From contig CAYUIQ010000017.1 in NCBI GenBank assembly GCA_964444795.1, positions 1 to 60,873 of the forward strand: 60,873 nucleotides of DNA, in the 5' to 3' direction. This document shows positions 50,538-59,489 of the stretch, in pieces (within the stretch, counting starts at the first letter, position 1; every line of letters begins with the position of its first letter). Made by a program: the position numbers and the translations under genes. Source of the DNA: JABMRP01 sp964444795 (GTDB taxonomy: Bacteria; Planctomycetota; Planctomycetia; Pirellulales; Thermoguttaceae). The notes below the pieces were generated by a model. The model worked only from the letters and a program-made list of their open reading frames with translations. It did no database searches and was not told the DNA's origin.

Positions 50538-52130
50538 ATGAGGACGCTTTGTAGAGTGTGTGGTGTGAAAGTGGTTGCGGCGCTGCTGTCAATCGTACTG
50601 CTGGCCTTGGTCTCGAGTACTGCCCAAGCTCAGAAGAAGCCGAACATCCTCGTCATCTGGGGCGACGACATCGGCATGGACAATATTAGCGCCTATCACC
50701 GCGGTCTGATGGGTGGCCGCACGCCCAACATCGATCGCCTTGCTCGGGACGGGGTGATGTTTACCGACCACTACGCTCAGCAATCCTGCACGGCGGGACG
50801 CGCTTCGTTCATCATGGGGCAGCATCCATTCCGCACGGGGTTGCTGACGATCGGCATGCCCGGAGCCAAGCAGGGCATCCTTGCGAAGGACCCGACGATC
50901 GCCGAACTGCTCAAGCCCATGGGCTATGCGACCGCTCAGATCGGGAAGAACCATCTTGGCGATCGCAATGAGTATCTACCCACAGTCCACGGCTTCGATT
51001 ACTTCTACGGCAATTTGTACCACCTCAACGCCGAGGAAGAGCCGGAAGATGCGGACTACCCCAAAGACCCCAAGTTTCACCAGATGTTTGGGCCGCGCGG
51101 CGTTCTGGAGTGTTATGCCACCGATCGCGACGACCCAACGGAGCACCCTCGCTGGGGCCGTGTGGGCAAGCAGACCGTCAAAGATACCGGCCCCATGACT
51201 CGCAAGCGCATGGAGACCGTCGAAGAAGATCTCTTGGCTCGAGCCCTCGGGTTCATCGACAAATCCCACAAGGAGGGCAAGCCGTTCTTTCTGTGGCACA
51301 ACTCAACCCGCAACCACGTCTGGATCCGCCTCAGCGACAAGTGGGACAACAAGTCCGGCTACGGCATCTATGCCGACGGCATGATGGAACTCGATTACGT
51401 CGTCGGAAAATTGCTCGACAAGCTGGACGAATTGGGCATCGGCGACGATACGATTGTCGTCTTTTCGACGGACAACGGCGCCGAAATCTTTTCGTGGCCG
51501 GAGGGTGGCAACATGCCGTTCAAGGGAGAGAAGGGCACAACGTGGGAAGGCGGGTTCCGTGTCCCCTGCCTGGCGCGCTGGCCCGGCAAGTTCCTGAAAG
51601 GTCGGGTGGTCAACGACATCATGTCGCACGAAGATTGGTTGCCTACGCTATTGGCCGCCGCCGGTGAGCCCAACGTCAAGGAGAAGCTTCTGACAGGTTA
51701 CAAGGCAGGCGACAAGACGTTCAAGGCGCACATCGACGGCTACAACCAGATGGACTTGCTCACCGGCAAAGGGCCCGGCAAACGCAATGAGATCATGTAC
51801 TTCGATGCCGGCAGCAACCTGAACGCGGTGCGTTACAAGGACTGGAAGCTGCACTTCACCCTGATGGAAGGACCCATCAACGAAGCATATCGCAAAACGC
51901 CGAGTTGGCCGAAGGTCATCAATCTTCGCCAGGATCCGTATGAGCGGTTCCCCTTTGAATCGCAAATGTATTTGCGCTGGATGGCCGACAAGATGTGGAC
52001 CTTCGTCCCGGCACAAGCATTGGTCGGAAAATTCCTGAAATCTTTCAAGGAATTTCCGCCAACGCGCGGTTCCAGCCTGAGTGTTGACCAAACTCTCAAG
52101 CAGATGCAGTCGCAAGGAGCGCGGCAGTAA
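50538..52130 (+). CDS. Secreted Cys-type arylsulfatase
   Basis: A 530-residue sulfatase with signal peptide residues 1-31. The metal motif NILVIWGDDIGMDN lies at 36-49. The active-site motif is CTAGR from Cys84, with Gly and Ala in the usual Pro/Ser positions. GKNHLGD replaces the common GKWHLG, and STDNGAE lies near 313. AAGGAGAG just before the ATG is the strongest ribosome site in this cluster. A strong hairpin terminator follows. The CTAGR form suits a distinct arylsulfatase subgroup. Substrate unknown. Confidence 0.94.
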   Translation: MRTLCRVCGVKVVAALLSIVLLALVSSTAQAQKKPNILVIWGDDIGMDNISAYHRGLMGGRTPNIDRLARDGVMFTDHYAQQSCTAGRASFIMGQHPFRTGLLTIGMPGAKQGILAKDPTIAELLKPMGYATAQIGKNHLGDRNEYLPTVHGFDYFYGNLYHLNAEEEPEDADYPKDPKFHQMFGPRGVLECYATDRDDPTEHPRWGRVGKQTVKDTGPMTRKRMETVEEDLLARALGFIDKSHKEGKPFFLWHNSTRNHVWIRLSDKWDNKSGYGIYADGMMELDYVVGKLLDKLDELGIGDDTIVVFSTDNGAEIFSWPEGGNMPFKGEKGTTWEGGFRVPCLARWPGKFLKGRVVNDIMSHEDWLPTLLAAAGEPNVKEKLLTGYKAGDKTFKAHIDGYNQMDLLTGKGPGKRNEIMYFDAGSNLNAVRYKDWKLHFTLMEGPINEAYRKTPSWPKVINLRQDPYERFPFESQMYLRWMADKMWTFVPAQALVGKFLKSFKEFPPTRGSSLSVDQTLKQMQSQGARQ

Positions 52131-52151
52131 GTAGATGGCTGAGCCTTTCTG

Positions 52152-52190
52152 CAGCGCGGGGCGACCCAAGAGAACGCCCCGCGCTGTGTT
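52152..52190 (+). terminator. Strong hairpin terminator after arylsulfatase
   Basis: CAGCGCGGGGCG (52152-52163) and CGCCCCGCGCTG (52175-52186) make a perfect 12-base stem with an 11-base loop, followed by TGTTTC. Confidence 0.6.
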
Positions 52191-52230
52191 TCGGACCTTC
52201 TCCTGTACGTTCAGGCTGAGAGGTAAGCAG

Positions 52231-53217
52231 ATGAAACGATTCGGCATATTGCTTGTGGCATGGGCCGCGAGTGCAGCGGCCTCCAATGGAGACGAGCCGC
52301 TCCCCTCCTGGAACGACGGGGCTGCGAAGACTGCCATTGTCGATTTCGTCGCCCGCGTGACCGATGAGTCGAGCCCCCATTACGTTCCGCCGCAAGCCCG
52401 GATCGCCACGTTCGACAACGACGGCACGCTCTGGTCGGAGAAGCCGGTCTATTTTCAATTGCTTTTCGCCATCGATCGGGTAAAGCAACTGGCGACGAAA
52501 CATCCCCAGTGGCGGAACGAGCAGCCGTTCAAGGCGGCGCTGGAAAGTGATCTCAAGACGGTCATGGCCGGCGGCGAGCACGCATTGCTCGAACTCGTCA
52601 TGGCCACTCACGCCGATACCACAACGGAAGAGTTTGCGCAAATCGTGGAAGATTGGCTGGCCACGGCGAAGCATCCCAGCACCGGCCGTCGCTACACGGA
52701 CATGGTCTATCAGCCAATGCTCGAACTGCTTGCCTATCTGCGATCCAATGGCTTCAAGACCTACATTGTCTCCGGCGGCGGCATCGAGTTCATGCGCCCG
52801 TGGGCAGAACGAGTCTACGGAATCCCACCCGAGCAGGTCGTCGGCAGCAGTATCAAGACGAGGTTCGAAATCCGCGACGGCAGACCCGTGCTTGTCCGCC
52901 TGCCCGAAGTCAACTTCATCGACGACAAGGCGGGTAAGCCCGTGGGCATCAACCAACATATCGGCCGTAGACCGATCCTTGCGTTCGGCAACTCCGACGG
53001 CGACCTGCAGATGCTCCAATGGACCGCCGCGGGGCATGGCGCGAGTCTGATGCTTCTTGTGCATCACACCGACGCCCAGCGCGAATGGGCCTACGATCGC
53101 AAATCGACAATCGGCCGTCTCGACAAAGCACTGGACGAGGCGAATCGGCGCGGGTGGACCGTCGTTGACATGAAGAAGGACTGGAACGTCGTCTTTCCCT
53201 TTCAACTCAACCGGTAG
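52231..53217 (+). CDS. Secreted HAD-family phosphatase
   Basis: A 328-residue exported HAD hydrolase. Signal peptide residues 1-20. Motif I is TFDNDGTLW with nucleophile Asp62 and general acid Asp64. Motif II is IVSGGG near 180 and motif IV is FGNSDGDLQM near 255. The cap between motifs I and II is helical. It follows the arylsulfatase across a terminator, so it may have its own promoter. It probably removes phosphate from small metabolites outside the cytoplasm. GAGAGG precedes the ATG at 52231. Confidence 0.9.
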   Translation: MKRFGILLVAWAASAAASNGDEPLPSWNDGAAKTAIVDFVARVTDESSPHYVPPQARIATFDNDGTLWSEKPVYFQLLFAIDRVKQLATKHPQWRNEQPFKAALESDLKTVMAGGEHALLELVMATHADTTTEEFAQIVEDWLATAKHPSTGRRYTDMVYQPMLELLAYLRSNGFKTYIVSGGGIEFMRPWAERVYGIPPEQVVGSSIKTRFEIRDGRPVLVRLPEVNFIDDKAGKPVGINQHIGRRPILAFGNSDGDLQMLQWTAAGHGASLMLLVHHTDAQREWAYDRKSTIGRLDKALDEANRRGWTVVDMKKDWNVVFPFQLNR

Positions 53218-53277
53218 AGTTTTCGGCATATCACGGTGCTGCGGCGAACCTTTTTGCCTCCTCAAACGGGCCGCATC

Positions 53278-53634
53278 ATGATCCGTCGACTCGTACTCTT
53301 TACCCGATACCCTGCGCCGGGACGCACGAAAACCCGGATGATCCCCGCCCTGGGGGCCCAAGAAGCGGCCGATCTGCAGCGGCAGATGACTCGGCACGTG
53401 CTTGCCCGGATCCGGCATCTCGCCGAACCGGCCGGCGTCGAGTTCGAGGTCTGGCATGAAGGCGGCGGCGACAGCTCCATGCGGGCGTGTTATGGTAGTT
53501 CGTTCTTCTGCCGACCGCGGCCCGACGGCGACTTGGGGCAACGGCTGGCCGGGGCGTTTAACGTGGCTCGGCAGGCAGGCATCGACCGGACGGTGGTGAT
53601 CGGCGCCGATTGTCCCGGTAGCGGGGCGGGATAG
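53278..53634 (+). pseudogene. 3'-truncated DUF2064/TIGR04282-type glycosyltransferase
   Basis: A 118-residue remnant. MIRRLVLFTRYPAPGRTKTR (residues 1-20) is the N-terminal nucleotide-binding motif of the GT-A-like DUF2064/TIGR04282 family, and GDLGQRLAGAF near 83 also fits. The frame stops right after VVIGADCP, where the family continues with about 80 more residues after a DCPDL motif. The remaining DNA to 53739 holds no continuation in any frame that I can find. It is therefore a truncated relic or a recent deletion. Confidence 0.7.
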
Positions 53635-53739
53635 ATCCCCGGCAATTCCGGTCAATTTGGCATGACCACTACGATCGGTAACTTGATCCATGGCGCGCGT
53701 CGGCAACCTATATTTGTGGCATGAGATGCCGTGTGATTC

Positions 53740-55119
53740 ATGCGGGGTAACGCCGTGACGGTCTTTATTCTGTTTGTCGCTATTCTGAACCTGTCGATCG
53801 GCTACGCGCTGGCCGTGTACTTGGGGTACGGACCGGCGACCTTGCGCCAGGCGTGGGTCGCACTGACGGGAGGCTTGGGGCAGGTCGTCGCGCCCGAACG
53901 GAGCCTCGTCGAGCAACTGGCCGAGGTGCCGACGGAAGAGTACCTCGACACCATGCTGGACGACGCGTTGGACGACGCGTTGGACGACGCGCTGGAGGAC
54001 GGCTGGAACGACGATCCGCACAACGAGGTCTACGCGGATCCGGACGACGAGGACATCGTTGAGGCGATGGACCCCGAGGCCGCGCAAGACTGGGACCTGA
54101 ACGAGAAGTACGTAGAGACTTCGCTGCTGAAGCTGAACATCGCCATGATGAAGAGCGGTGCCCGAGCCACCGAACTCGATACCCGATTGCGGGGCATGGC
54201 CGGAAAGACCGATTTGGAGACCGTCCAGGCGTGCATGGCCGAGTTGCTGGAGGATTGCGAGACGTATCTCGGCGAACAGAGCGAGGCGGCCAACGAGTTT
54301 GCCAACCGGGTAGGCGAGTTGGGTGAACTCAGCGCGTTGGGTGAAGAGGTGGAAACGGCCAACCTGGAACAGGCGGCTCAGATCGAAACCACGATCAGCA
54401 ATCTCAAGCACATGGACTTCATTTCCGATCTGGAGTTGGCCAACGGGCGACTGCTCGAGGAGATCGCCAATCTGCGCATTGCCCGGCACAAGTTGCGCGA
54501 CAGCCAGGAGGTGGCCTTCCTGACCATCGCCCGCTACGAAAATCGACTCGCGAAGATCGAGAAGCAACTGTACAACGACGCGCTGACACGGTTGCGCAAC
54601 CGCATCGGCCTGGAGACGACACTGCACGGGTGGTGGAAGGACGGCCGGCACAAGTCGCGGCAGATGAGCGCCGTGCTCTTGGGTGTCGACGCGTTCGGCG
54701 ACCTCAACGAGGAGTATGGCCTGCTCGCCGGCAACCGGATCCTCTATCAACTTGGCCAGACCATTGGAGAGTTGATCGGCGATGCCGACATGGCGGCGCG
54801 ATTCGCCGGCGACGAGTTCCTGATTATGATGCTCGACGTGGGGCCGCGCGCGGCGACCAAAACCGCCGAACTGATCCGCCAGACGGTCGAGAAGACATGT
54901 TTTGTCTTTGCCGGGAAACGAATTCGCACGACGTTTTGCGGTGGGATCACCGAGATCTCTCCGAAGGATACGGACCAGACGTTTATCGAACGACTCGAGC
55001 ACGCGATCAAGAAGGCGAAGAAGGAAGGAGCCAATCAGGCCTTCTTCCACGACGGCCGTGACGTGCAGTTGATCGAGTCTCCCAATTTCGGTGCGGCATT
55101 GACGGACGTCACGATCTAG
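53740..55119 (+). CDS. Membrane-anchored GGDEF-domain protein
   Basis: A 459-residue protein with one N-terminal transmembrane helix (about 6-28). An acidic tract with LDDA repeats follows (about 73-90). A long helical region, probably coiled-coil, runs to 290. A C-terminal GGDEF domain occupies about 295-445: LYNDALTRLRNRIGLE opens it, and the signature reads FAGDEF (Ala356-Phe360) in place of GGDEF. Some AGDEF proteins are active diguanylate cyclases, so it may still make cyclic di-GMP. No I-site RxxD is evident. Start at ATG 53740, or at a GTG 16 bases later that has GGGGT upstream. Confidence 0.85.
   Translation: MRGNAVTVFILFVAILNLSIGYALAVYLGYGPATLRQAWVALTGGLGQVVAPERSLVEQLAEVPTEEYLDTMLDDALDDALDDALEDGWNDDPHNEVYADPDDEDIVEAMDPEAAQDWDLNEKYVETSLLKLNIAMMKSGARATELDTRLRGMAGKTDLETVQACMAELLEDCETYLGEQSEAANEFANRVGELGELSALGEEVETANLEQAAQIETTISNLKHMDFISDLELANGRLLEEIANLRIARHKLRDSQEVAFLTIARYENRLAKIEKQLYNDALTRLRNRIGLETTLHGWWKDGRHKSRQMSAVLLGVDAFGDLNEEYGLLAGNRILYQLGQTIGELIGDADMAARFAGDEFLIMMLDVGPRAATKTAELIRQTVEKTCFVFAGKRIRTTFCGGITEISPKDTDQTFIERLEHAIKKAKKEGANQAFFHDGRDVQLIESPNFGAALTDVTI
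53956..53991. repeat. 12-bp tandem repeat, three units
   Basis: (C/T)TGGACGACGCG is repeated three times in phase, encoding the acidic LDDA repeats of the GGDEF protein. Confidence 0.85.
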
Positions 55120-55210
55120 CACCCCGGCAATACCACTTCGCATGACGAACACGTAACGCGAACGAATCAGACAACGAAGCTATCTATCAGGCGACACGAA
55201 GGAGTCAATC

Positions 55211-56548
55211 ATGTTGGACGCAGTCGAGGTTTTCAGCCGAGGCGTTGGTTTCCAGGAAAGCAGCGACTGGGATCAGGCAATCCGCGCCTTCGGCCAGGCG
55301 ATCGAATTGAATCCGAAGTACACCGAGGCCTACTTCTGCCGTGGAAACGCCTTTGAGGCCAAAGGCCAGCACGACGCGGCCATTGCCGACTACAACGAAG
55401 TGCTCCGTTACAGTCCCAACGAGCCGGCCGCCTACTACAACCTGGGTACGGCCCGCGCCGAGATGGGCAATCGGGAAGAGGCCATCGCCGACTACGACAA
55501 GGCCATCGAACTCAATCCCAAGTACGCCAAGGCCTATTTCAACCGGGGACAGGCGTTCTTCCAGTTGGGAGATGCGTCCCGGGCGATCGCCGACTACTCC
55601 GAGGCGATCCGCCACGACCCGGAAGACGCCGAAGCCTACGTCTCCCGAGGACTCATCTATTCGGCCAAGGGCGATCATCAGCGGGCCATCGAAGATTGCA
55701 CCGCAGCCATCGAAATCGATCCCAAGCTTGCCGTGGCCCATGGCAATCGAGGAAACGCGTACGAACAGATCGGCGAAATCGACAAAGCCATCGCCGACTA
55801 CGGCCAGGTGATCAAGATCGACTCAAGGGACGCCAAAGCATACACTAATCGGGCGATTGCCCACTTTCGGCAGAATCTGTTCGACAAGAGCATTGCCGAC
55901 TACAGCGAAGCGATTCGCATCACTCCCAAAGACGCAAAGCTCTACCACTCCCGGGGAATCGCCTACTCCCGAAGGCGAAAAACCGACAAGGCGATCGCCG
56001 ATTACAGCGAAGCCATACGGCTGGAGCCGAAGAACGTGGATCCCTACGTTTGCCGCGCCTTGGCTCGCTCGGCCAAAGGCGACCGCGACGCCGCGTTGGA
56101 GGACCTCAATATGGCCGTCGAGGCCGATCCGCGGTATGCCAAGACCTATTACCATCGCGGCGTCCTGCACGGGCTGATGGGCAGCCTCGACGCGGCCTTG
56201 GCCGACTACTCCCAAGTGATCGAACTCGATCTGAAAAACGCCAAGGCCTATTGCCATCGTGGGGTCGTGTGCACCAGGAAAGGAGAATTCTCCGAGGCCA
56301 TCGCCGACTATACCGAAGCAATTTCTCTTAGCCCGAAGTACGTTCGCGCCTACTTCAACCGCGGGCTGGTCCTGGGTATCTGCGGGAAGCTCCGGGAGAG
56401 TGTCGATGACTTGACCGAGACGATCCGCCTTGCCCCGGATCACGCCAAGGCCTATCAGAATCGAGCCCTGTCTTACGAGAAAATGGGGGAAAAAGGCAAA
56501 GCCCAGGCCGATATGGCCATGGCGAAGGAATTGGAGGCCGAAGCCTAA
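55211..56548 (+). CDS. TPR-repeat protein
   Basis: A 445-residue protein made almost wholly of about 12-13 tetratricopeptide repeats of 34 residues, each with A.A.Y.RG.A....G....AIADYSEAI....P.... The repeats are very regular. No signal peptide is evident, so it is probably cytoplasmic. AAGGAG lies before the ATG. It should act as a binding scaffold. It follows the GGDEF gene by 91 bases; any functional link is speculative. Confidence 0.92.
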   Translation: MLDAVEVFSRGVGFQESSDWDQAIRAFGQAIELNPKYTEAYFCRGNAFEAKGQHDAAIADYNEVLRYSPNEPAAYYNLGTARAEMGNREEAIADYDKAIELNPKYAKAYFNRGQAFFQLGDASRAIADYSEAIRHDPEDAEAYVSRGLIYSAKGDHQRAIEDCTAAIEIDPKLAVAHGNRGNAYEQIGEIDKAIADYGQVIKIDSRDAKAYTNRAIAHFRQNLFDKSIADYSEAIRITPKDAKLYHSRGIAYSRRRKTDKAIADYSEAIRLEPKNVDPYVCRALARSAKGDRDAALEDLNMAVEADPRYAKTYYHRGVLHGLMGSLDAALADYSQVIELDLKNAKAYCHRGVVCTRKGEFSEAIADYTEAISLSPKYVRAYFNRGLVLGICGKLRESVDDLTETIRLAPDHAKAYQNRALSYEKMGEKGKAQADMAMAKELEAEA

Positions 56549-56623
56549 GCCTCTCGATCGCTTGCCACGCCGCCCCGGGGCTGCTACTCTGATGCGGAAA
56601 GATCCCGCTTCGGAGATAGCCTC

Positions 56624-56971
56624 ATGGTCCCCTACGTTCTCGATCCCAACGATTGCTCGCGCTTGGATCCGTTCGACGGCGTGGCGATGCGGGTGACCGA
56701 AGCGAGTCGGATGACGCTCTCGGTCGTGGAAATGCGGCCCCATTCGGTCATTCCCGAACACAGCCACCCGCACGAGCAAGTCGGCTATCTCATCGAAGGC
56801 GAAGCCGTGTTGACCGTCGACGGTCAGTCCTACCCGGTGCGCGCCGGCCAGATGTGGCGTCTGCCCGGCGGTGTTCCGCACAAGGTGACCACCGGCGAGA
56901 AGCCGATGCGGGCCGTCGACGTCTTTTCTCCCGTGCGCGAAGATATGCGCCGCAGCAAGGATCAGCCATGA
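56624..56971 (+). CDS. Cupin-domain protein
   Basis: A 115-residue single cupin. Metal ligands appear as His46, His48 (IPEHSHPHEQ) and Glu51, with His86 near RLPGGVPHKV. A beta-barrel of this sort may bind sugar or an organic acid, or act as an isomerase or dioxygenase; length and context do not decide. Its stop codon overlaps the ATG of the beta-helix gene (ATGA), indicating a two-gene operon with linked carbohydrate function as an inference. Confidence 0.87.
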   Translation: MVPYVLDPNDCSRLDPFDGVAMRVTEASRMTLSVVEMRPHSVIPEHSHPHEQVGYLIEGEAVLTVDGQSYPVRAGQMWRLPGGVPHKVTTGEKPMRAVDVFSPVREDMRRSKDQP

Positions 56972-58974
56972 TAAAACACACCGTGTCGGTCGTCATGTCG
57001 AGTGTTGCCCTTTTGTGGACCACCGCCGGTCTGCCGGGAGAAACGCTCTGGGTTGATGCCCAATCCCGCGCCGAACAACCCGATGGCTCGGCCGACTCGC
57101 CGTTTCCGGAGATCGCCCATGCCCTCCAACAGGCCCAGCCGGGCGATACGGTGACGGTCCGCCAGGGCGTGTATCGCCAACGCCTGCGGGTTCCCTCCGG
57201 CAAGCCCGGCAAACCGATTACCCTGCGGGCGGCGCCGGGCGAGCGGGTCGTTGTGTCCGGATGTATCCCACTCGAGGGTTGGCGAGAAGTCGGCGACGGC
57301 GTTTGGGTGACCACGCTCGACTGGAAGCCGCAACGGCTATTCCTGGACGGAAAACTCCAGCGTATCGCCCGGCGTCCGGCCGAGGGTTGGTGGCGATCGG
57401 CCGAAGCGACCGACTCCGGGCTGATCGATCCGGCGAACCTCCGGAATATCGAGGCGGCCGCCGCCGGCGGGGAAGTGCGCGTCTGGCTCCAGCGCGGCAA
57501 TACGTTTGCCACCTTTCCCTTGAAGTCCCTCGACCGGGCCACCGGACGTCTCGCGTTGACGCTCGATCCGGTCAAGGACAAGGGGCGATTGAGCGACGGG
57601 GATAAGTACTACCTGCAACATCGCGCCGAGTTCATCCGGGCGGCTGGGCAATGGGCCGTCGAACCCGATGGCGAGAAGTTCAACGTCTTCTACAAACCGG
57701 CCGACGCGGCCGATCCGGGGCGGATCGAGGCTCCCTTCTTCGAGGGTTCGCTGATCACGGTACGCGACGCGAACCACGTGCGCATCGAGGGATTGCAGGT
57801 CGCCGGGAGCCGGCACATGGGCATCGAAATCCACGCTGCTACCGACGTGGCCGTGCGAAACTGCGTCGTGTATCACAACGCCTACACGGGCATTTCGATG
57901 CGCGAGGCGGTCCAGTCGGTCGTCGCGCGAAACATCGTCCGCCAAAACGAGTACGGTATCTCCGTCAGCTTTTCCCGGGGCGTAACGGTTGAAGAGAACG
58001 ACGTCGGCTATAACGGTACCGACGGACTGCTGGTCACCTGGAAGTCGGACGACGTCTCGGTACGCCGGAATTACTCACATCATCATCTGCTCTGGGGCCA
58101 TCCCGACAACCTGCAACTCTACCGCGGCGTGACCAACGTGCGATTCGAGGACAACCTGCTGCTGGCGGGCGGCCAGTCGGTCATGGCCGAGGAGACGACC
58201 GACGGCGAGTTTCGTGGCAACATGATCGTCGGCTGCGGTGCCTACATGCTCATCATGGGCCACCACAACGCCGGGCGGTACGAGATCCACGGCAATACGT
58301 TGGCCATGGCCGGCTATGGGCTGATGAGCCTTACCTGGGAAGATTACGACTTGCGCGAGAACGTGCTGATGGGCGGCCACGGCGGGGCGCTGTTCGGCGT
58401 CAAGGGTATCCGCGGCTATCGGGCCGACCGCAACGTGTTCTGGAATTCGGCTCGGGCCGTGAATCCGATGATCATCGCAACCGACGCCGGCTGGCATCGC
58501 GATTTCCCGGCCGTGCAAGAAGCGACCGGTCAGGACGAGCATTCGGTCTACGCCGACCCGAAGTTTCACAACGCCCCGGTCGCGTTTGCCGTGTTGGACA
58601 GCCGCCGGCTGCACGAGTCGACCCGCGATCGGTGGTACTTGCGGGGCGGTGCGGGGGCCTTTCGCCCGGGCGACTACATCGAGGTGAACTTCGACGGCCT
58701 GCGCCGCCGCGTGACCGAAGTCGAAGAAGCGTCGATCACCGTAACGCCCGGACTTGACGAGCGACCGGTCAAGGGCTGGCTGGTCGCCAACTGGGCCGCC
58801 AACACGAACTTTCAACTCGACTTACGGCTTTCCGCCGACAGCCCCGGAGCCAAGTTATCGGCCACCGGCGGTCCGGTCGGCTCGACGCTCGACATCGCTG
58901 CCTACCAACGCGGCGATTTCAACGGCGACGGCACCCGTGACATTCCGCCGCTGCCGAAGGAGTTGTCCGATTAG
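56968..58974 (+). CDS. Secreted right-handed beta-helix protein with EF-hand tail
   Basis: A 668-residue exported protein. Signal peptide residues 1-25. WVDAQSRAEQPDGSADSPF (about 28-46) is the usual opening of polysaccharide-lyase-like beta-helix proteins with the DG..S.PF pattern. Parallel beta-helix repeats run from about 250 to 500 (NCVVYHNAYTGISM, NIVRQNEYGISVS, NDVGYNGTDGLLVT). The C-terminus ends with a calcium-loop motif DFNGDGTRD like half a dockerin or EF-hand. It may be a carbohydrate-active lyase or hydrolase; no catalytic residues can be fixed. ATGA coupling with the cupin gene decides the start at 56968. Confidence 0.88.
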   Translation: MIKHTVSVVMSSVALLWTTAGLPGETLWVDAQSRAEQPDGSADSPFPEIAHALQQAQPGDTVTVRQGVYRQRLRVPSGKPGKPITLRAAPGERVVVSGCIPLEGWREVGDGVWVTTLDWKPQRLFLDGKLQRIARRPAEGWWRSAEATDSGLIDPANLRNIEAAAAGGEVRVWLQRGNTFATFPLKSLDRATGRLALTLDPVKDKGRLSDGDKYYLQHRAEFIRAAGQWAVEPDGEKFNVFYKPADAADPGRIEAPFFEGSLITVRDANHVRIEGLQVAGSRHMGIEIHAATDVAVRNCVVYHNAYTGISMREAVQSVVARNIVRQNEYGISVSFSRGVTVEENDVGYNGTDGLLVTWKSDDVSVRRNYSHHHLLWGHPDNLQLYRGVTNVRFEDNLLLAGGQSVMAEETTDGEFRGNMIVGCGAYMLIMGHHNAGRYEIHGNTLAMAGYGLMSLTWEDYDLRENVLMGGHGGALFGVKGIRGYRADRNVFWNSARAVNPMIIATDAGWHRDFPAVQEATGQDEHSVYADPKFHNAPVAFAVLDSRRLHESTRDRWYLRGGAGAFRPGDYIEVNFDGLRRRVTEVEEASITVTPGLDERPVKGWLVANWAANTNFQLDLRLSADSPGAKLSATGGPVGSTLDIAAYQRGDFNGDGTRDIPPLPKELSD

Positions 58975-59003
58975 TTGAGCCCGCGGCCAATTGACCCCCG
59001 GCG

Positions 59004-59297
59004 TCACACTCTCTCCGTCCAGTGGCGAACGTGCGACATGTAGCTGCGACGCGAGTTATGGGTGCAGATAAACGTCAGGTAGGCGGCGTCCCGATACTTC
59101 AGCCGCGTGGCGATTTCGGCGGATAGCTGATCGAGCTTCTCTTTCCGCTCTGCCGACACCTGATCCAACTCGGCGACAATCTGCTGTACGTACGGACGAA
59201 GCGGTTCGATCAGATCCTCCCGCTCCTCTTCGGCAAGCGACGGCGGACATGCCAAGACGCACAACGCGATGGAGCATATCGAGAAGATGGCTTTCAT
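59004..59297 (-). pseudogene. Truncated low-molecular-weight tyrosine phosphatase/ArsC-like relic
   Basis: A 97-residue remnant with signal peptide MKAIFSICSIALCVLA (residues 1-16) and a helical lead (YVQQIVAELDQVSAERKEKL). It then reaches YLTFICTHNSRRS, which holds the CX5R phosphate loop of low-molecular-weight phosphatases and arsenate reductases. The frame ends only nine codons after this loop (MSHVRHWTERV), while the family continues about 150 residues. No continuation is visible to 58975. Its start codon abuts a palindromic repeat (family D). Confidence 0.7.
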
Positions 59298-59364
59298 GGG
59301 CGGCTTGTCCGCCCTTGCCGAATCCCTGGAAAACAAGGGCGGACAAGCCGTCCACGGCACCCCG
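59296..59364. repeat. Dispersed palindromic repeat, family D, copy 2
   Basis: Inverted arms TGGGCGGCTTGTCCGCCCTT (from 59297) and AAGGGCGGACAAGCCGTCCA (to about 59354), with a GCCGAATCCC spacer part. The left arm matches the copy at 8108-8146. Confidence 0.75.
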
Positions 59365-59489
59365 GTGGCTCGTATTTCCCGGAAATCCCTGAAGGTCTTT
59401 TCTTGGCGAAGCGCCTTCAATAGCCCCCAAATCGGTGAACTGTCGTTCTTCAGCCGGCGGCCAATGTGAAAGACGCTGCTCTCGACGCT

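Noticed and set aside
52096..55152. 1018-residue open frame on the minus strand
   Set aside because: It runs antisense through the HAD, glycosyltransferase and GGDEF genes, all of which have clear family motifs on the plus strand. Long antisense frames are expected at this GC content.
55211..56548. CRISPR-like periodicity
   Set aside because: The roughly 102-base period is the 34-residue TPR repeat in coding sequence, not direct repeats with unique spacers.
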